A stretch of DNA of 64,000 nucleotides from Pseudomonas sp. ISL-84 (GTDB lineage: Bacteria > Bacillota > Bacilli > Bacillales > Cytobacillaceae): NCBI GenBank assembly GCA_018613035.1, contig JAGGRA010000032.1:38321-102320 (forward strand), in the 5' to 3' direction. The translations under genes and the position numbers were made by a program. Positions 35,556 to 47,467 of the stretch are shown here, piece after piece. Each line of letters opens with the position of its first letter. The stretch's first letter is position 1. The notes below the pieces were generated by a model. The model was given only the letters and a program-made list of their open reading frames with translations. It was not told where the DNA came from and did not search any database.

Positions 35556-37259
35556 ATGAAACAGAGCATGACGCTTATTCCTACTCTTAAAGAAGTACCA
35601 GCAGATGCAGAAATACGCAGCCATCAATTATTGCTTAGAGCGGGCTTTATCCGCCAAAATGCAAGCGGAATATACAGCTATATGCCATTGGCTAAGAAAG
35701 TCCTGCAAAAGGTTGAAGCGATTATCAGGGAAGAAATGGATAATGCGGGAGCTTCTGAGCTTCTAATGCCAGCTCTTCAGCAGGCTGAATTATGGCAGGA
35801 ATCGGGGCGCTGGTACACATACGGACCTGAACTTATGAGGATGAGGGACCGCCATGAGCGTGAATTCGCACTGGGTGCTACTCACGAAGAAGTGATAACT
35901 AGCCTTGTTCGTGATGCGGTAAAGTCATATAAGAAATTGCCATTGGCGCTTTACCAGATTCAGACCAAATTCCGTGATGAAAAACGCCCTCGATTCGGAC
36001 TTCTTCGCGGCCGTGAATTTATCATGAAGGATGCATACTCCTTCCATTCTTCAGCGGAAAGCCTTGATGAAATGTATGACAAGCTATTTACAGCTTACTC
36101 CAATGTATTTAGACGCTGCGGATTGAATTTCAGAGCGGTTATTGCCGACTCAGGTGCAATGGGCGGTAAAGACACACATGAATTTATGGTCCTATCAGAT
36201 GTAGGGGAAGACACGATTGCGTATTCTGATACATCGGATTATGCTGCCAATATTGAAATGGCACCAGTCATTGCTGAATATAAGAAGAGTGATGAGAGAG
36301 CTAAAGAACTTGAGAAGGTCGCAACAGAAAACCAGAAAACGATTGACGAGGTATCGTCTTTTTTAAACGTTTCAAAAGAGCAATGCATTAAGTCACTTCT
36401 TTTTAAAGTGGATGAAAAATATGTTCTTGTTCTTGTGCGCGGAGACCATGAAGTAAATGACATCAAGCTTAAAAATCTGCTTGATGCTTCCGCGGTAGAT
36501 CTTGCAGGTGCTGAAGAAACAAAGCAAGTGCTAGGATGTGCGGTAGGGTCATTAGGGCCAATCGGTGTAAAAGATATTGATGTCGTTGCCGATCAAGCAG
36601 TAGAAGCAATTGTCAATGGAGTTTGCGGCGCCAATGAAGAGGGTGCCCATAACATAAATGTTAATCCAGAACGTGACTTCAAAGTCAGCCAGTATGCAGA
36701 CCTTCGGTTCATACAAGAGGGGGATCCTTCTCCAGATGGACAAGGAACAATCCAATTTGCCAAGGGTATTGAAGTTGGCCATATTTTTAAGCTGGGTACA
36801 CGATACAGTGAAGCGATGGAAGCGGCTTACTTAGATGAAAACGGCAGAAGCCAGCCGATGATTATGGGATGCTATGGTATAGGCGTATCGCGGACAATGG
36901 CTGCGGTTGCTGAACAATTCAATGATGAAAATGGATTCGTTTGGCCGAATGCGCTTGCACCATATGATCTTCACCTGATTCCTATTAATATGAAGGATGA
37001 AGCTCAGGCTGCCCTAGCAGGGGAATTATATTCTACGCTAAAGCAAAATCGCTATGAGGTTTTGATGGATGATCGCCAGGAACGTCCAGGGGTCAAATTT
37101 GCAGATTCTGATCTTATCGGTTTGCCAATCCGTATTACTGTTGGCAAAAAGGCTTCAGAAGGCATTGTTGAAGTAAAGGTGAGGAAAACAGGCGACATGC
37201 AGGAAATCCATAAAGATCAGCTTGCAGAAAAAATTGCTGAAATAATGTCAGCATTATAA
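35556..37259 (+). CDS. proS: Prolyl-tRNA synthetase (bacterial type)
   Basis: ProS charges tRNA-Pro. The 567-aa class II enzyme begins [20 protein letters not shown], has motif 2 ([20 protein letters not shown] in pieces, [12 protein letters not shown]), an inserted editing domain at about residues 225-400, motif 3 ([17 protein letters not shown]) and a C-terminal anticodon-binding domain. The insertion domain marks the long, E. coli-like bacterial form. Start ATG follows AGAGGTGC. It is followed by a terminator and then polC. Confidence 0.98.
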   Translation: MKQSMTLIPTLKEVPADAEIRSHQLLLRAGFIRQNASGIYSYMPLAKKVLQKVEAIIREEMDNAGASELLMPALQQAELWQESGRWYTYGPELMRMRDRHEREFALGATHEEVITSLVRDAVKSYKKLPLALYQIQTKFRDEKRPRFGLLRGREFIMKDAYSFHSSAESLDEMYDKLFTAYSNVFRRCGLNFRAVIADSGAMGGKDTHEFMVLSDVGEDTIAYSDTSDYAANIEMAPVIAEYKKSDERAKELEKVATENQKTIDEVSSFLNVSKEQCIKSLLFKVDEKYVLVLVRGDHEVNDIKLKNLLDASAVDLAGAEETKQVLGCAVGSLGPIGVKDIDVVADQAVEAIVNGVCGANEEGAHNINVNPERDFKVSQYADLRFIQEGDPSPDGQGTIQFAKGIEVGHIFKLGTRYSEAMEAAYLDENGRSQPMIMGCYGIGVSRTMAAVAEQFNDENGFVWPNALAPYDLHLIPINMKDEAQAALAGELYSTLKQNRYEVLMDDRQERPGVKFADSDLIGLPIRITVGKKASEGIVEVKVRKTGDMQEIHKDQLAEKIAEIMSAL

Positions 37260-37333
37260 ACTGGACTGCTTATGTAATCAGGGCTTAAGCCAGCTGCCCT
37301 TTATACAATAGCATTCAATTGCTAATCCTGATA

Positions 37334-37362
37334 AACGGGTTCCAAAACGGAATCCGTTTTTT
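37334..37362 (+). terminator. Intrinsic terminator after proS
   Basis: AACGGGTTCC and GGAATCCGTT form a nearly perfect stem with a 5-base loop and are followed by a run of T. Confidence 0.8.
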
Positions 37363-37404
37363 CAATCACTAGAAAATAAATGAAGTTTTTTAGCAGAGTC
37401 TATA

Positions 37405-37413
37405 TGTTATAAT
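37405..37413 (+). promoter_or_regulatory. Extended -10 promoter candidate for polC
   Basis: TGTTATAAT contains a perfect TATAAT at 37408-37413 with the TGn extension. No good -35 box is seen (only a T-rich stretch near 37386). It lies about 110 bases before the polC ATG and after the proS terminator. Confidence 0.5.
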
Positions 37414-37525
37414 TATGTTCGTCTGTCATTTTTGCTATGGTAATAGCGTATGTGACATTAAAACTTAACTGATATAACAATTAAAAATAGAGAACTAGAT
37501 TATTAAATGGATGGGAGAGAGAAAG

Positions 37526-40500
37526 ATGAGCGAACCGTCTAGATTCCAGCTCTTGCTCCAGCAGATGCAGCTTACCGAAGATGCCTTTGTCCAACACTTT
37601 CATGATGCCCAGATTGAAAGGGTCGTAGTGGAAAGGCAGTCGCGGAAATGGCATTTTTATTTTGTCTTTCCTTGCATTTTGCCTTGCAGTGTCTATAGCC
37701 GTTTTACAGATCAGCTGGAAAAGTCATTTTCCCATATTGCAGAAATCTCTTATAGCATTTCTGTGAAAAATCAGGATTTTACTGAAAAGCTTGTCCTTGA
37801 ATACTGGCACAGCTGCATTCAGGAGATGGATGGCATGGCACCACCGCTAATCAAGCTCTTGAATGAACAAGTTCCTTCTGTACAGGGCAATAAGATTATC
37901 ATCAAGGTGCGAAATGAGTTGGAAGGACTTTCAATTAAAAAGAAATATGCTGGCACTATTTCAGATGTACTTCAGCTATTTGGGTTTCCGGCATTGGTTA
38001 TTGATACAGAGGTTTCAGCAGATGGCTCTAATGAAGAATATGAAAAGTTCATGGAGGCAAAACGGAAAGAGGACCAGGAGCGGGGACTACAGGCAGCAAT
38101 TGAAATGCAAAAGAAAGAAGCTGAAGCAGAATCAGCTGATCATTCAGCTCCTAAGGGCCCTCTAACGATCGGTCTTACGATTAAAGATGATGCGGATTAC
38201 CGCAAATTGATCGATATAGTAGACGAAGAGCGGCGCGTAGCGATTGAAGGATACATTTTTGCCGCCGAAACAAGAGAGCTCCGGAGCGGCAGAACACTAT
38301 TAACTTTTAAAGTTACTGACTACACCAGTTCTATTCTCGTAAAGATGTTCTCACGTGACAAAGAGGATGCAGCCCTTTTCCAGCATGTTCAAAAAGGCAT
38401 GTGGGTTAAGGTGCGCGGCAGCATACAGAATGATACCTTTGTCCGTGACCTGGTCATGATTGGCAATGATATCAATGAAATTAAGCCAATTCAAAGGCAG
38501 GATACTGCTCCTGCAGATGAAAAAAGGGTGGAACTGCACCTTCATACCCCAATGAGCCAGATGGATGCCGTGTCATCCGTGAGCGCATTGGTTTCTCAAG
38601 CAAAAAAATGGGGGCATAAAGCAGTAGCCATTACAGACCACGCAGTAGCCCAATCATTCCCTGAAGCATACGGTGCAGGGAAAAAGAATGACATCAAAAT
38701 TCTATATGGAATCGAAGCGAACCTTGTTGATGATGGTGTGCCGATTGCTTATAATGACGCACATCGCAAACTAACTGAAGATACCTATGTGGTTTTTGAC
38801 GTTGAAACAACAGGTTTATCAGCCGTTTACGATACCATTATCGAGCTTGCGGCTGTAAAGATACATGATGGTGAAATCATTGACCGGTTTGAGTCTTTTG
38901 CAAATCCTCATCATCCGCTGTCCGCCACAACCATTAATTTGACAGGAATAACAGATGATCTGGTTGAAAATGCACCGGAAGTTGAAGAGGTTCTGCAAAA
39001 ATTCCATGAGTGGGCAGGGGATGCAGTTTTGGTAGCCCATAACGCCTCATTCGATATGGGATTCCTGAATGTCGGCTATAAAAAGATTGGCATAGGGAAG
39101 GCGCCTAATCCTGTTATTGATACGCTGGAGCTTGCCCGTTTTTTATATCCGGACATGAAAAATCATCGTCTGAATACACTGGCGAAAAAGTTTGACGTTG
39201 AACTTACCCAGCACCACCGCGCTATCTACGATGCCGAAGCTACAGGTTATCTGCTTCTAAAAATGCTGAAGCATGCAGATGAAAAAGGGATCAAATTCCA
39301 TGATCAATTTAATGATAATATGGGCCAGGGAAATGCTTATCAGCGGGCAAGACCATACCATTGCACTTTGCTTGCTCAAACAGAAACAGGCCTGAAAAAT
39401 CTTTTCAAGCTTGTATCGATTGCTCATATGGAGTACTTTTACAGAGTTCCCCGTATACCAAGATCTGTACTGCAAAAGCATCGTGAAGGAATTCTGGTTG
39501 GATCCGCCTGTGACAAAGGTGAAGTTTTTGAAGGCATGATGCAGAAATCGCCAGATGAAGTGGAAGATACGGCACAATTCTATGATTATCTTGAAGTCCA
39601 TCCGAAAGAAGTATATGCCCATCTTCTGGAGCTTGAACTGGTAAGAGATGAAAAAGCGCTGGAGGAGATCATCGGCAATATTGTGAAGCTTGGGGACAAG
39701 CTGGGACTTCCGGTAGTGGCTACAGGAAATGTACATTATCTTAACCCTAATGATAAAATCTACCGAAAGATTCTCGTTAATTCCCAGGGAGGAGCTAATC
39801 CGCTGAACCGCCATAAGTTGCCTGATGTTCACTTCAGGTCAACAAATGAAATGCTCGACGCCTTCTCTTTCCTCGGAAAAGAAAAAGCGAAGGAAATAGT
39901 AGTAGAAAATACCAATAAAATTGCCGATATGATTGATGAGATAAAACCGATCAAGGATGATCTGTATACACCTAAAATCGAAGGCGCAGATGAAGAAATG
40001 CGCAGCATGAGTTATGGAATGGCCAGAAAAATTTATGGAGATCAGCTTCCGGAAATTGTGGAAGCCCGCCTGGAAAAAGAGCTGAAGAGTATTATCGGCC
40101 ATGGCTTTGCCGTTATTTATCTGATTTCACACAAGCTTGTAAAAAAATCACTGGATGATGGATATCTCGTTGGTTCTCGTGGATCTGTCGGATCATCGTT
40201 TGTCGCAACCATGACGGAAATTACTGAAGTGAACCCCCTGCCTCCGCATTACGTCTGCCCGGAATGCAAAACATCCGAGTTTTTCAACGACGGTTCAGTA
40301 GGATCAGGCTTTGACTTGCCTGATAAGGATTGTCCGAATTGCGGTGCAACATATAAAAAAGATGGACATGATATCCCATTTGAAACCTTCCTTGGGTTTA
40401 AAGGGGACAAAGTTCCTGATATTGACTTGAACTTCTCGGGCGAGTATCAGCCGAGAGCCCATAACTATACAAAAGTGCTGTTCGGGGAAGATTATGTCTA

Positions 40501-41836
40501 TCGTGCAGGAACAATAGGAACTGTTGCAGATAAGACAGCTTACGGATATGTAAAAGCTTATCAGCAGGATAACAACCTGCAAATAAGGGGAGCGGAAATT
40601 GATAGGCTGGCTTCAGGCTGTACCGGAGTAAAACGGACTACGGGACAGCATCCAGGCGGTATTATCGTTGTTCCAGATTACATGGATATCTACGATTTCT
40701 CGCCAATCCAGTTCCCTGCAGATGATCGGACATCCGAATGGAAAACAACTCACTTTGACTTCCACTCCATTCACGATAATCTTCTGAAACTGGATATACT
40801 TGGACACGATGATCCGACGGTCATCAGGATGCTGCAGGATCTTAGCGGCATTGATCCAAAAACAATTCCTACTGACGATCCTGAAGTGATGAAGATTTTT
40901 AGCGGGCCAGAATCCCTCGGGGTTACGGAAGAGCAAATTATGTGCAAAACGGGAACCTTAGGAATACCAGAGTTTGGTACACGGTTTGTCCGCCAAATGC
41001 TTGAAGATACAAAACCGAACACTTTCTCAGAACTTGTTCAGATTTCTGGCCTGTCTCATGGTACTGATGTATGGCTTGGCAATGCCCAGGAATTGATTCA
41101 TAACAACATCTGTAATCTGAGTGAAGTTATCGGCTGTCGTGATGATATAATGGTTTATTTAATCTATCAGGGACTCGAGCCTGCATTTGCTTTTAAAATA
41201 ATGGAATCAGTTCGTAAGGGTAAAGGCCTGAGCGATGAAATGGAAGCAGAAATGAGAAAGAATGAAGTGCCGGAATGGTATATTGATTCCTGTAAAAAGA
41301 TAAAATACATGTTCCCTAAAGCCCATGCCGCAGCCTATGTATTGATGGCGGTAAGGATCGCATATTTTAAGGTCCACCATCCCCTTATGTACTACGCTGC
41401 ATACTTCACTGTCCGCGCAGAAGATTTTGATGTAGATGCCATGGTTAAGGGTTCACAGGCAATCCGGGCTCTCATTGATGAAATCAATGCAAAGGGGCTT
41501 GATGCCTCAACAAAAGAAAAGAACCTTTTAACAGTAATGGAACTGGCCCTGGAAATGAATGAAAGAGGATTTAACTTCCAGAAGGTAGACTTATACAGGT
41601 CAAGCGCCAATGAGTTTATTATCGATGGAAACTCCTTAATCCCGCCTTTTAACTCAATTCCAGGCCTGGGAACGAATGCGGCCTTCAATATTGTTAAAGC
41701 AAGAGAGGAAGGAGAGTTCCTTTCCAAAGAAGATTTGCAGCAGCGCGGTAAAGTATCTAAGACCATTATTGAGTATTTAGATAATCACGGTTGCCTGGAA
41801 TCACTTCCTGATCAAAACCAGCTGTCTCTTTTCTAG
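37526..41836 (+). CDS. polC: DNA polymerase III alpha subunit, PolC type
   Basis: PolC is the main replicative polymerase of low-GC Gram-positives and includes its own 3'-5' proofreading exonuclease. I choose ATG 37526 ([15 protein letters not shown]), after GGGAGAGAG; an ATG at 37511 is in frame. The product is about 1436 aa. Order: N-terminal domains; OB fold (residues 240-320); PHP domain starting [16 protein letters not shown] at about 336 and split by the exonuclease; exonuclease with FDVETTGLS at about 422; a four-Cys zinc site (CPECK and CPNCG) before the palm; catalytic palm motif PDIDLNF at about 964; and [16 protein letters not shown] in the fingers. Nothing is missing. Confidence 0.98.
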   Translation: MSEPSRFQLLLQQMQLTEDAFVQHFHDAQIERVVVERQSRKWHFYFVFPCILPCSVYSRFTDQLEKSFSHIAEISYSISVKNQDFTEKLVLEYWHSCIQEMDGMAPPLIKLLNEQVPSVQGNKIIIKVRNELEGLSIKKKYAGTISDVLQLFGFPALVIDTEVSADGSNEEYEKFMEAKRKEDQERGLQAAIEMQKKEAEAESADHSAPKGPLTIGLTIKDDADYRKLIDIVDEERRVAIEGYIFAAETRELRSGRTLLTFKVTDYTSSILVKMFSRDKEDAALFQHVQKGMWVKVRGSIQNDTFVRDLVMIGNDINEIKPIQRQDTAPADEKRVELHLHTPMSQMDAVSSVSALVSQAKKWGHKAVAITDHAVAQSFPEAYGAGKKNDIKILYGIEANLVDDGVPIAYNDAHRKLTEDTYVVFDVETTGLSAVYDTIIELAAVKIHDGEIIDRFESFANPHHPLSATTINLTGITDDLVENAPEVEEVLQKFHEWAGDAVLVAHNASFDMGFLNVGYKKIGIGKAPNPVIDTLELARFLYPDMKNHRLNTLAKKFDVELTQHHRAIYDAEATGYLLLKMLKHADEKGIKFHDQFNDNMGQGNAYQRARPYHCTLLAQTETGLKNLFKLVSIAHMEYFYRVPRIPRSVLQKHREGILVGSACDKGEVFEGMMQKSPDEVEDTAQFYDYLEVHPKEVYAHLLELELVRDEKALEEIIGNIVKLGDKLGLPVVATGNVHYLNPNDKIYRKILVNSQGGANPLNRHKLPDVHFRSTNEMLDAFSFLGKEKAKEIVVENTNKIADMIDEIKPIKDDLYTPKIEGADEEMRSMSYGMARKIYGDQLPEIVEARLEKELKSIIGHGFAVIYLISHKLVKKSLDDGYLVGSRGSVGSSFVATMTEITEVNPLPPHYVCPECKTSEFFNDGSVGSGFDLPDKDCPNCGATYKKDGHDIPFETFLGFKGDKVPDIDLNFSGEYQPRAHNYTKVLFGEDYVYRAGTIGTVADKTAYGYVKAYQQDNNLQIRGAEIDRLASGCTGVKRTTGQHPGGIIVVPDYMDIYDFSPIQFPADDRTSEWKTTHFDFHSIHDNLLKLDILGHDDPTVIRMLQDLSGIDPKTIPTDDPEVMKIFSGPESLGVTEEQIMCKTGTLGIPEFGTRFVRQMLEDTKPNTFSELVQISGLSHGTDVWLGNAQELIHNNICNLSEVIGCRDDIMVYLIYQGLEPAFAFKIMESVRKGKGLSDEMEAEMRKNEVPEWYIDSCKKIKYMFPKAHAAAYVLMAVRIAYFKVHHPLMYYAAYFTVRAEDFDVDAMVKGSQAIRALIDEINAKGLDASTKEKNLLTVMELALEMNERGFNFQKVDLYRSSANEFIIDGNSLIPPFNSIPGLGTNAAFNIVKAREEGEFLSKEDLQQRGKVSKTIIEYLDNHGCLESLPDQNQLSLF

Positions 41837-41899
41837 TTTAAAGAACAGCAGAAAATGGGATTGGCATGGTCTAAACCCTTGTGCTGACAGCTATTCCAT

Positions 41900-41928
41900 T
41901 TGCATAAAAAATTTGGTTATGGTATAGT
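41900..41928 (+). promoter_or_regulatory. Promoter of the rimP-nusA-infB operon
   Basis: TTGCAT at 41900-41905 and TATAGT at 41923-41928 are 17 bp apart, and the -10 box has a TGG extension. It lies 64 bases after polC and about 145 bases before rimP, so transcripts carry a leader that includes the hairpin at 41964. Confidence 0.7.
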
Positions 41929-41963
41929 TTTATTGGAAATACTAAGAATAACTCTCGCAAAAG

Positions 41964-41987
41964 GAAGAGTGGGGCAACCCACTCTTT
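41964..41987 (+). promoter_or_regulatory. Leader hairpin of the rimP-nusA operon (possible NusA-dependent terminator)
   Basis: GAAAGAGTGGG-type stem: GAAGAGTGGG at 41964-41973 pairs with CCCACTCTTTC ending 41987, loop GCAA. It is followed by a broken T-rich stretch (GTGTTGTG) and, later, TTTTTT near 42002. B. subtilis is reported to autoregulate nusA by NusA-dependent termination in this leader; a weak U-tract after the stem fits that, but I infer it here by analogy. Confidence 0.5.
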
Positions 41988-42073
41988 CGTGTTGTGTACG
42001 GTTTTTTCCTGAATATCTAATTAAAATTTTGAAAAAACAAGAGCTAAGAATCCAAGTTAAAGGAGGGAAATGA

Positions 42074-42541
42074 ATGAGCAAAGTGACTGAAACGGTAGAA
42101 GAATTAGTCACCCCTATAGTGGATGAGCTTCATTTAGAATTAGTCGACATTGAATATGTAAAAGAAGGGAAAGACTGGTTCCTTCGCGTATTTATTGATA
42201 AAGAAACTGGTGTTGATATTGAGGAATGTGGAGTAGTAAGCGAAAGGCTAAGTGAAAAGCTGGATGCTGCAGATCCGATTCCTTACAACTATTTCTTGGA
42301 AGTTTCATCGCCGGGAGCTGAACGCCCTCTAAAGAAAGAACAGGATTTTGTGAAAGCAATCGGCAAAAATGTTTTCATTAAAACATACGAACCGATTGAT
42401 GGAGAAAAGACGTTCGAAGGTGTTTTAACACAATTTGACGGTGAGACCGTAACCGTTGAAGTTAAAATTAAAACCCGAAAGAAAAGTGTGGAAATTCCTT
42501 ATGAGAAGGTAGCCAATGCCCGTTTAGCCGTTGTCTTTTAA
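42074..42541 (+). CDS. rimP: Ribosome maturation factor RimP
   Basis: RimP is needed for maturation of the 30S subunit. The 155-aa product starts [20 protein letters not shown] and has [37 protein letters not shown] and the C-terminal Sm-like beta domain ([20 protein letters not shown]). Length is normal. The SD AAAGGAGGGAAATGA precedes ATG 42074. A 195-base gap with a repeat relic separates it from nusA. Confidence 0.97.
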   Translation: MSKVTETVEELVTPIVDELHLELVDIEYVKEGKDWFLRVFIDKETGVDIEECGVVSERLSEKLDAADPIPYNYFLEVSSPGAERPLKKEQDFVKAIGKNVFIKTYEPIDGEKTFEGVLTQFDGETVTVEVKIKTRKKSVEIPYEKVANARLAVVF

Positions 42542-42607
42542 GACGGCCTATTGCGGGCTTGCTTATTAATAAGCGGTGTTAAAGAGCTTTGATGATTTTG
42601 GCACCAG

Positions 42608-42630
42608 GTTGATTGGAGCGGAAATCACAG
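42608..42630. repeat. Minimal relic of the MITE-like repeat
   Basis: GGTTGATTGGAGCGGAAATC joins the left inner arm (GGTTGATTGGAGCG) and the right inner arm (GGAGCGGAAATCA) of the repeat family directly, with the whole centre missing. The shared GGAGCGG is the likely crossover point. It lies in the rimP-nusA gap. The short size makes chance a possibility, but the match continues across both arms. Confidence 0.55.
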
Positions 42631-42736
42631 CCAAGCTTAACAGAGCCGTTAATTAAGCTGATTAGCTATACGGCACCTTGGGACTTCGCTTTTTCCGACC
42701 ATTTTTAAAAGAGAAATAAAGGGGGATATAAATCTC

Positions 42737-43894
42737 ATGAGCAGTGAACTTTTGGATGCTCTGACATTGCTTGAGAAAGAAAAAGGCATTTCTCGCGATG
42801 TGATTATCGAAGCAATTGAAGCGGCATTGGTGTCAGCCTACCGCAGAAACTTTAACCAGGCGCAAAATGTGCGTATCGATTTAAACCTTGGAAATGGAAC
42901 AATGAGAGTATTTGCCCGCAAAGAAGTAGTAGACGAAGTGTTTGATCCACGTCTTGAAATCTCTGTGGAAGACGCTCAAAAAATCAATCCTAACTACCAG
43001 GTGGAAGATGTTGTAGAAATGGAGGTAACACCTAAGGATTTTGGGCGCATTGCTGCCCAGACTGCCAAGCAGGTCGTTACACAGCGTGTCCGTGAAGCGG
43101 AAAGAGGCATCATTTATTCTGAATTTATTGACCGTGAAGAAGATATCATGACGGGAATTGTCCAGCGTACAGATCCTAAGTTCATCTATGTGAGTCTTGG
43201 CAAGATTGAAGCGATCCTTCCTGCTAATGAACAAATGCCAAATGAGCACTACAAGCCCCATGACCGCATTAAAGTCTTTATCACAAAAGTAGAAAAAACA
43301 ACAAAGGGACCGCAAATCTTTGTAAGCAGAACACATCCTGGATTGCTAAAAAGATTATTTGAAATTGAAGTTCCTGAAATCTATGATGGAACGGTAGAAA
43401 TCAAGTCTGTTGCCCGTGAAGCTGGTGACCGTTCCAAGATCTCTGTTCATTCTGACAATGAAGAAGTGGATCCGGTAGGTTCTTGTGTAGGGCCTAAAGG
43501 AACGCGTGTCCAGGCGGTAGTAAACGAGCTAAAGGGCGAAAAAATTGATATTGTTAAATGGTCCTCAGATCCTGTCGTATTTGTTGCCAATGCGTTAAGC
43601 CCTTCAAAAGTGCTTGATGTTATTGTGAATGAAGATGACAAAGCGACAACTGTTGTCGTACCTGATTACCAGCTTTCATTGGCGATCGGCAAGCGGGGCC
43701 AAAATGCAAGGCTGGCAGCTAAACTTACAGGCTGGAAGATTGACATCAAATCAGAAACAGAGGCTCGCGAATCGGGGATTTATCCGCGTGAAGAAACATT
43801 GTTGAATTTTGACAATGATGACTATGAAAACGAAGAGTATGATCGTAATGCAGACTTCGCTTTTCAGGAAGACCTTTTAGAGGATAAAGAATAG
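42737..43894 (+). CDS. nusA: Transcription termination/antitermination factor NusA
   Basis: NusA binds RNA polymerase and influences pausing, termination and antitermination. The 385-aa product has the N-terminal polymerase-binding domain ([20 protein letters not shown]), an S1 domain at about 135-200 ([20 protein letters not shown]), and two KH domains ([40 protein letters not shown]). The C-terminus is an acidic tail without the extra repeats found in E. coli, as in B. subtilis. Start ATG follows AAAGGGGGATA. Confidence 0.98.
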   Translation: MSSELLDALTLLEKEKGISRDVIIEAIEAALVSAYRRNFNQAQNVRIDLNLGNGTMRVFARKEVVDEVFDPRLEISVEDAQKINPNYQVEDVVEMEVTPKDFGRIAAQTAKQVVTQRVREAERGIIYSEFIDREEDIMTGIVQRTDPKFIYVSLGKIEAILPANEQMPNEHYKPHDRIKVFITKVEKTTKGPQIFVSRTHPGLLKRLFEIEVPEIYDGTVEIKSVAREAGDRSKISVHSDNEEVDPVGSCVGPKGTRVQAVVNELKGEKIDIVKWSSDPVVFVANALSPSKVLDVIVNEDDKATTVVVPDYQLSLAIGKRGQNARLAAKLTGWKIDIKSETEARESGIYPREETLLNFDNDDYENEEYDRNADFAFQEDLLEDKE

Positions 43895-43912
43895 GGAAAG
43901 AGGTGAATGATC

Positions 43913-44197
43913 GTGAACAGCCGTAAAAAAGTTCCTTTGCGAAAATGTGTCGCTACCGGTGAAATGAGACCGAAAAAAGAACTCGTTCGCATCGTTCGCT
44001 CCAAAGAAGGAGAAGTTTCTGTAGACCCTACCGGGAAAAAATCAGGGCGCGGCGCTTATCTTTCAAAAGAAAAGGAAGCAGTGTTACTAGCCAAAAAGAA
44101 GAATATCTTAGCCAATCAATTAGAAGTTTCCATAGATGAATCTATTTATGAAGAACTCTTGGAGTTAATAGAGAAGGAGAAACGGCAATCCAAATGA
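43913..44197 (+). CDS. rnpM: RNA-binding protein RnpM (YlxR)
   Basis: The start is GTG 43913 ([18 protein letters not shown]), 7 bases after AGAGGTGA; an ATG at 43907 lies too close to the SD. The product is about 94 aa. The YlxR family motif [17 protein letters not shown] and GRGAYLSKE are plainly visible. YlxR of B. subtilis has been described as an RNA-binding modulator of RNase P. It lies between nusA and ylxQ, the standard order, and overlaps ylxQ by 4 bases. Confidence 0.95.
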   Translation: MNSRKKVPLRKCVATGEMRPKKELVRIVRSKEGEVSVDPTGKKSGRGAYLSKEKEAVLLAKKKNILANQLEVSIDESIYEELLELIEKEKRQSK

Positions 44198-44496
44198 ACT
44201 CAACTAAATGGATGTCATTGCTTGGCTTAGCCAATCGGGCACGGAAAATTTCTTCGGGAGAAGAGCTTGCTGTTAAAGATATCAAAAACGGCAAAGCAAA
44301 GCTTGTTTTGCTGTCTGCAGATGCATCCGCAAATACGGCAAAAAAGGTTACAGATAAATGTAAATCATACGGGGTTCCATATAAGCTGATTGAAAACCGG
44401 GATATGCTCGGCCAAGCTATAGGGAAAGAAGCCCGCGTTGTTGTGGCAGTATTAGATGCCGGATTTGCAAAAAAGCTGTTAACGTTGCTCGATTAA
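44194..44496 (+). CDS. ylxQ: L7Ae-family ribosomal/K-turn binding protein YlxQ
   Basis: The 100-aa protein has the L7Ae/L30e/S12e fold pattern: [20 protein letters not shown], then [20 protein letters not shown] and the C-terminal [19 protein letters not shown]. Members of this family bind RNA kink-turns. The ATG overlaps the rnpM stop by 4 bases. infB follows after 19 bases. The cellular partner is not known to me. Confidence 0.95.
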   Translation: MNSTKWMSLLGLANRARKISSGEELAVKDIKNGKAKLVLLSADASANTAKKVTDKCKSYGVPYKLIENRDMLGQAIGKEARVVVAVLDAGFAKKLLTLLD

Positions 44497-44515
44497 TACT
44501 AGCGGGGGTGTAAGT

Positions 44516-46732
44516 ATGAGTAAAATGCGCGTTTATGAATATGCAAAAAAACATAACATTTCAAGCAAGGATGTTATTACTAAATTAAAAGACATGAATA
44601 TTGAGGTTTCAAACCATATGACAACAATTGAGCCGGCTGCTGTACAAAAGCTTGACGGCATCTTCAGCAAAAAAGATGGCCAGCAGCCTCAAAACCAGCA
44701 AAAACAGCAAGGGAGTCCAAAACCGGCTTCAAATAAGACTGATGATAAAAATACATCGGGCCAAAAAGGAAAGCCTCAAACTAAATCAGGTGAAGGAAAA
44801 AGCCAGGGACAGGGCAGCCAGTCCAATAAAAACTTCTCCGGCAACAACCGAGGCAATAACAACAATAATAGAAACAATAATAACAACAGAAATAATAACA
44901 GAAACAACAATAAGAACAAAAATAACAAAGGCAAACAACAGCAGACTCAGGCAGCCCCTGCTCCTAAGAAAGTGAAGGAGCTTCCTTCAAAAATTACTTT
45001 CAGCGAATCACTGACTGTAGCGGAACTGGCAAAGAAGCTGCACCGCGAACCTTCGGAAATTATTAAAAAGCTATTCATGCTTGGCGTTATGGCAACCATT
45101 AACCAGGAACTTGACAAAGATGCTATCGAATTGATTGCTGGTGAATATGGGGTTGAAGTAGAAGAAGAAGTATTAGTTGATACAACTGATCTTGAAGTAT
45201 ACTTCACAGAAGATGAGGATGCGGAGTTAATTGAACGTCCATCTGTTGTTACAATTATGGGCCACGTTGACCATGGTAAAACAACTTTGCTTGACTCCAT
45301 TCGCAATACAAAGGTAACTGCGGGTGAAGCCGGAGGTATCACCCAGCATATTGGTGCTTACCAGGTTGAAGAAAATGGCAAAAAGATTACATTCCTAGAT
45401 ACACCAGGACATGCTGCATTTACAACAATGCGTGCCCGCGGTGCAAAAATCACTGATATTACGATTCTTGTTGTTGCTGCGGATGACGGTGTAATGCCTC
45501 AGACAGTTGAAGCGATCAACCATGCCAAAGCAGCTGAAGTGCCAATTATCGTCGCAGTAAACAAAATGGATAAAGAAGGAGCAAATCCAGACCGCGTTAT
45601 GCAGGAATTGACTGAGCACGGACTTGTACCTGAAGCATGGGGCGGAGACACTATCTTTGTTCCGATTTCAGCTATTAAGGGCGAGGGAATTGATGAGCTT
45701 CTTGAAATGATCTTGCTTGTAGGTGAAGTAGAGGAGTACAAAGCTAACCCAGACCGCAATGCAGTTGGAACTGTTATCGAAGCACAGCTTGACAAAGGCC
45801 GCGGTTCAGTAGCTACACTCCTTGTACAGAACGGTACATTGAAGGTTGGGGACCCGATTGTTGTCGGAAACACATTTGGCCGTGTTCGTGCAATGGTGAA
45901 TGATCTTGGCCGCCGGGTTAAAACTGCCGGACCTTCTACACCTGTAGAAATCACAGGGCTAAATGATGTACCGCAGGCAGGTGACCGATTTGTTGTCCTT
46001 GATGATGAAAAGACAGCCCGCCAGGTTGGTGAAGCTCGTGCGTCACAAGCATTACAGGCACAGCGCAACGAAAAAACCCGCGTAAGTCTTGATAACTTGT
46101 TTGAACACATGAAACAAGGGGAAATGAAAGACTTAAACATCGTCGTAAAAGCCGATGTTCAAGGTTCTGCTGAAGCTTTAACAGCTGCCCTAAATAAAAT
46201 CGATGTTGAAGGTGTAAATGTACGTATCCTTCACACTGGTGTGGGTGCCATTAATGAGTCCGATATCACATTGGCTGCAGCCTTCAATGCCATTGTAATT
46301 GGATTTAACGTCCGTCCTGACAATAATGCGAAACGTGCAGCAGAAGCAGAAGACGTCGATATCCGCTTGCACCGCATTATTTACAAAGTTATTGAGGAGA
46401 TTGAACTGGCGATGCAGGGTATGCTTGACCCTGAGTTCGAAGAGAAAATCATTGGGCAAGCTGAAGTCCGCCAGACTTTCAAAGTTTCCAAAATCGGTAC
46501 AATTGCCGGTTCGTATGTCACAGATGGAAAGATTACGCGTGACAGCGGTGTCCGTCTAATTCGCGATGGTGTAGTTATTTTCGAAGGGGAAGTAGATGCA
46601 CTTAAGCGATTCAAAGATGACGCTAAAGAAGTTGCACAGGGATATGAGTGCGGTATTACCATTAAAAACTACAATGACTTAAAAGAAGGCGACGTTATCG
46701 AAGCATATATTATGCAGGAAGTGGAACGTTAA
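44516..46732 (+). CDS. infB: Translation initiation factor IF-2
   Basis: IF-2 is the GTPase that brings initiator tRNA to the 30S subunit. The 738-aa protein starts with an IF2-N domain ([20 protein letters not shown]), then a low-complexity Asn/Gln/Lys linker at about residues 55-150 with long Asn runs, a second IF2-N domain, and a G domain with GHVDHGKT at about 249-256, DTPGHAAF and NKMDK. C-terminal domains III and IV follow ([15 protein letters not shown]). The coding sequence of the linker is made of AAC/AAT repeats. Start ATG follows GGGGGTGTAAG. Confidence 0.98.
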   Translation: MSKMRVYEYAKKHNISSKDVITKLKDMNIEVSNHMTTIEPAAVQKLDGIFSKKDGQQPQNQQKQQGSPKPASNKTDDKNTSGQKGKPQTKSGEGKSQGQGSQSNKNFSGNNRGNNNNNRNNNNNRNNNRNNNKNKNNKGKQQQTQAAPAPKKVKELPSKITFSESLTVAELAKKLHREPSEIIKKLFMLGVMATINQELDKDAIELIAGEYGVEVEEEVLVDTTDLEVYFTEDEDAELIERPSVVTIMGHVDHGKTTLLDSIRNTKVTAGEAGGITQHIGAYQVEENGKKITFLDTPGHAAFTTMRARGAKITDITILVVAADDGVMPQTVEAINHAKAAEVPIIVAVNKMDKEGANPDRVMQELTEHGLVPEAWGGDTIFVPISAIKGEGIDELLEMILLVGEVEEYKANPDRNAVGTVIEAQLDKGRGSVATLLVQNGTLKVGDPIVVGNTFGRVRAMVNDLGRRVKTAGPSTPVEITGLNDVPQAGDRFVVLDDEKTARQVGEARASQALQAQRNEKTRVSLDNLFEHMKQGEMKDLNIVVKADVQGSAEALTAALNKIDVEGVNVRILHTGVGAINESDITLAAAFNAIVIGFNVRPDNNAKRAAEAEDVDIRLHRIIYKVIEEIELAMQGMLDPEFEEKIIGQAEVRQTFKVSKIGTIAGSYVTDGKITRDSGVRLIRDGVVIFEGEVDALKRFKDDAKEVAQGYECGITIKNYNDLKEGDVIEAYIMQEVER

Positions 46733-47013
46733 TGGTAATTGGCCTTGCAGCCTGTGAATGTATGATTTATGACACACATTCATTAAAAGAAAAACGAGCT
46801 GTTTTGCAGCGGATACTTACCCGCTTAAAACAAAGATACAATGTCTCTGTATCCGAGGTGGATTACCAGGATCTATGGCAAAGAACGAAAATTGCCATTG
46901 TGGCTGTTTCGTCCAACCAGGTTTCTACGGAACATGAGCTGCAAAATGCGCTGAAAATGATTGATTCGTTCCCTGAAATTGAACGGACCATTACTGATTT
47001 AGAGTGGCTTTAA
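46732..47013 (+). CDS. ylxP: DUF503 family protein YlxP
   Basis: The 93-aa product ([20 protein letters not shown]) belongs to the DUF503 family; the segment [20 protein letters not shown] and [20 protein letters not shown] are conserved. It sits between infB and rbfA, where it may take part in ribosome assembly; I know no proven function. The ATG overlaps the infB stop by one base. The rbfA SD lies at its end. Confidence 0.93.
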   Translation: MVIGLAACECMIYDTHSLKEKRAVLQRILTRLKQRYNVSVSEVDYQDLWQRTKIAIVAVSSNQVSTEHELQNALKMIDSFPEIERTITDLEWL

Positions 47014-47030
47014 GAAGAGGTGAAATAGAA

Positions 47031-47411
47031 ATGAGCCTTAGAGCAAATCGAGTTGGAGAACAAATGAAGAAAGAACTGGGCGAAATTATCGGCCGGAAAA
47101 TAAAGGATCCGCGGGTTGGATTTGTAACGGTAACTGATGTTCAAGTTACCGGTGACCTCCAGCAGGCAACAGTATTTATCTCTGTTTTGGGTGATGAGGA
47201 GCAGAGAGAAAATACACTTCGCGGACTGGCTAAAGCAAAAGGCTTTATCCGATCAGAAATCGGCCAGAGAATTCGGCTTCGAAAAACACCGGAAATCCTA
47301 TTTGAATTTGATGAATCCATTGACTACGGTAACCGTATTGAGTCATTGCTTCATCAGATACAGGATGAAGGCCGTTCCAAAGACGAAGATTCCGCCAAAG
47401 ACGAAGAATAA
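47031..47411 (+). CDS. rbfA: 30S ribosome-binding factor RbfA
   Basis: RbfA binds immature 30S subunits and helps processing of the 16S rRNA 5' end. I choose ATG 47031 ([20 protein letters not shown]), after AGAGGTGAAA; an ORF from 47004 is open but not needed. The 126-aa protein has [20 protein letters not shown] and the KH-type core with [17 protein letters not shown]. The C-terminus is acidic. Spacing to ylxP is 17 bases. A terminator follows. Confidence 0.97.
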   Translation: MSLRANRVGEQMKKELGEIIGRKIKDPRVGFVTVTDVQVTGDLQQATVFISVLGDEEQRENTLRGLAKAKGFIRSEIGQRIRLRKTPEILFEFDESIDYGNRIESLLHQIQDEGRSKDEDSAKDEE

Positions 47412-47417
47412 TCTTTA

Positions 47418-47447
47418 ATGGATAGACATTAGTCTATCCATTTTTTT
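47418..47447 (+). terminator. Terminator between rbfA and truB
   Basis: ATGGATAGAC and GTCTATCCAT form a perfect 10-bp stem with an ATTA loop, followed by seven T. truB starts 21 bases later, so this may only attenuate readthrough. Confidence 0.88.
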
Positions 47448-47467
47448 CTAAAATGAGGTGATACATA

